This document shows positions 5,672 to 6,926 of a stretch of DNA of 6,926 nt, piece by piece. The position numbers and the translations under genes were made by a program. Source of the stretch: Paludibacteraceae bacterium (GTDB lineage Bacteria > Bacteroidota > Bacteroidia > Bacteroidales > Paludibacteraceae); NCBI GenBank assembly GCA_947445425.1, contig CANFFA010000128.1, positions 1-6,926 on the forward strand, given 5' to 3'. Below the pieces are notes generated by a model. It was given only the letters and a program-made list of their open reading frames with translations. It did no database searches and was not told the DNA's origin. Every line of letters begins with the position of its first letter. Positions within the stretch are counted from its first letter, which is position 1.

Positions 5672-6926
5672 TTACTGCATTCTTTCTAATCGAGCAGCAT
5701 CTAATCTAAGTAATAAAAATAATAATACCGTAAAACCCCAAAGTGAGGAGCCTCCATAACTAAAGAACGGTAAAGGGATTCCAATTACAGGCATAATTCC
5801 CAACACCATGCCCACATTAATGGTTAAGTGAAAAAAGAAAATACTGGCTACACAATAGGCATACACCCGATTAAATGATTCTCGCTGTCGTTCGGCAATA
5901 CGAAGCAAACGCATTAACAATAGCCAATAAACGAACAATACCAAGCTTGACCCCCAAAATCCATGTTCTTCACCGACTGTACAAAAAATAAAATCGGTAT
6001 CTTGTTCGGGTACGTATTTTAATTTGGTTTGTGTCCCATTTAAAAAGCCTTTGCCCCAAAAGCCACCAGAACCGATTGCTATCTTCGATTGATTCACATT
6101 ATAACCTGCTCCTGTTAAATCATCCTCCATACTCAGTAATACCTTGATACGTATTCTTTGGTGGGGTTCAAGTACTTTTTCGAATAGATAATCGGATGAG
6201 AAACAAAATAATAATGAACCAATTGTGAATAAAATCAAAAACCAATACTTTCTGAAACGATTGGCAATTTCAAGAATTGCCCAATAGAAACAAGAAGCAA
6301 TTACGGTGAAGAGCGCTACATAATTAAAATTTAATGGAATCCATTGGTTGACAATGATGGAAATTATCGCAATGGCCAGTGTTCCTAAGAATAAGAAAGT
6401 AGCCTCCTTTTGGTTTTTTCCAAAGAATATTGCATAAGCGATTTGGACTAAAATCAAAACTCCCATAGCCAATACGATTCCCAAAGTACCTCTGTCCACT
6501 TGAATGGGTATCATGCTATAGCGTATGACTACTACAAAAAGAAAAATAGCAAAAGTCCCTAGAAGTAGTACTATTCCATTCATTCCTTCACGATAAACCA
6601 TGAGTAAAAATGCAACAAAAACCAATGCTGTACCTGTCTCATTCTGCAAGAGTATCAATGCAAATGGTGTGAAAATGATTAGTCCCAATGGAAGTAGATC
6701 CTTCCATTTTTTTAATTTGTAGTTATACGAACTCATAAATTTAGCAAGTGCCAAAGCAGTAGCCATTTTAGCAAGTTCTGCAGGTTGAAAACTGACCGGA
6801 CCCAACACTAACCAAGATCTCGAACCCTTAATATCTGGTGCTACAAATATCGTAAGAATCAGCAAAAGCATGGCTCCTGCATAAATTAGATAGGCGAAGA
6901 TATTGTATAGTTTTGCATCTATCAAT
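5672..6926 (-). CDS. rodA: Rod shape-determining protein RodA (SEDS glycosyltransferase), N-terminus beyond window
   Basis: RodA is the polytopic inner-membrane enzyme that polymerises lipid II into glycan strands, working with PBP2 (MrdA) and the MreBCD elongation complex. About 417 residues are visible. The frame is open to the right edge, where a TTG is only an internal Leu codon; by comparison with E. coli RodA roughly 65-75 N-terminal residues (about two membrane segments) are missing. SEDS landmarks, numbered from that Leu, are GSRSWLVLG-x(5)-QPAELAK (34-53) and then the extracellular loop with MEDDLTGAGYNVNQS (266-280), in which D269 aligns with the essential Asp of E. coli RodA (D262). 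Next come IAIGSGGFWGKGFLNGTQ (282-299), the PEQDTDFIF segment (306-314) and the C-terminal GIMPVIGIPLPFFSYGGSS (376-394). The Q47-to-D269 distance is about 70 residues longer than in E. coli, giving extra hydrophobic segments around 145-245. FtsW is less likely, since the PEQDTDFIF, GIPLPFFSYGGSS and flanking context favour RodA. Confidence 0.93.
   Translation of the reverse strand, partial: LIDAKLYNIFAYLIYAGAMLLLILTIFVAPDIKGSRSWLVLGPVSFQPAELAKMATALALAKFMSSYNYKLKKWKDLLPLGLIIFTPFALILLQNETGTALVFVAFLLMVYREGMNGIVLLLGTFAIFLFVVVIRYSMIPIQVDRGTLGIVLAMGVLILVQIAYAIFFGKNQKEATFLFLGTLAIAIISIIVNQWIPLNFNYVALFTVIASCFYWAILEIANRFRKYWFLILFTIGSLLFCFSSDYLFEKVLEPHQRIRIKVLLSMEDDLTGAGYNVNQSKIAIGSGGFWGKGFLNGTQTKLKYVPEQDTDFIFCTVGEEHGFWGSSLVLFVYWLLLMRLLRIAERQRESFNRVYAYCVASIFFFHLTINVGMVLGIMPVIGIPLPFFSYGGSSLWGFTVLLFLLLRLDAARLERMQ

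Noticed and set aside
1..6926. Search for a defence system, mobile element, CRISPR array, phage genes or RNA genes
   Set aside because: All coding space is taken by conserved housekeeping or envelope genes, gaps are short, and no transposase, integrase, spaced repeats or tRNA-like cloverleaf was seen.

Overview
This window is a compact, AT-rich (roughly 35-40% G+C by eye) stretch of bacterial core genome with every recognisable gene on the minus strand. The gene families and their order point to the phylum Bacteroidota: a DUF4292 lipoprotein, a Bacteroidota-type ParE, a long-form RodA and a degenerate-LytM EnvC-like protein lie together, and no start has a convincing Shine-Dalgarno sequence. 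I cannot support a genus or family.

Read in the direction of transcription (right to left), the layout is: rodA, a SEDS glycosyltransferase whose N-terminus is cut off by the right window edge; dut, dUTPase; a 584-residue TPR lipoprotein; a DUF4292 lipoprotein; an EnvC-like secreted coiled-coil protein with a catalytically dead LytM domain; a 96-bp intergenic region with a heptamer-based inverted repeat; and parE, topoisomerase IV subunit B, whose C-terminus is cut off by the left window edge. Gaps between the first five genes are 24, 81, 36 and 56 bp, so they are plausibly co-transcribed. The hairpin before parE is a candidate end of that unit.

Four of the five co-oriented genes concern the cell envelope. 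RodA polymerises glycan strands for elongation, the EnvC-like protein probably activates a peptidoglycan amidase rather than cutting wall itself, and two lipoproteins (TPR and DUF4292) probably sit at the outer membrane. The DUF4292 protein may have a LolA/LolB-like fold. dut is the exception and is a housekeeping nucleotide-pool gene. On general knowledge of the phylum, mreB-mreC-mreD-mrdA would be expected upstream of rodA and parC beyond parE, but neither region is visible here.

I see no mobile element, CRISPR array, tRNA, rRNA, phage gene or defence system. The window is ordinary conserved chromosome. The points worth a second look are the total loss of zinc ligands in the LytM domain, the membrane insertion in RodA, the possible lipoprotein-sorting role of the DUF4292 protein, and the heptamer-repeat hairpin.
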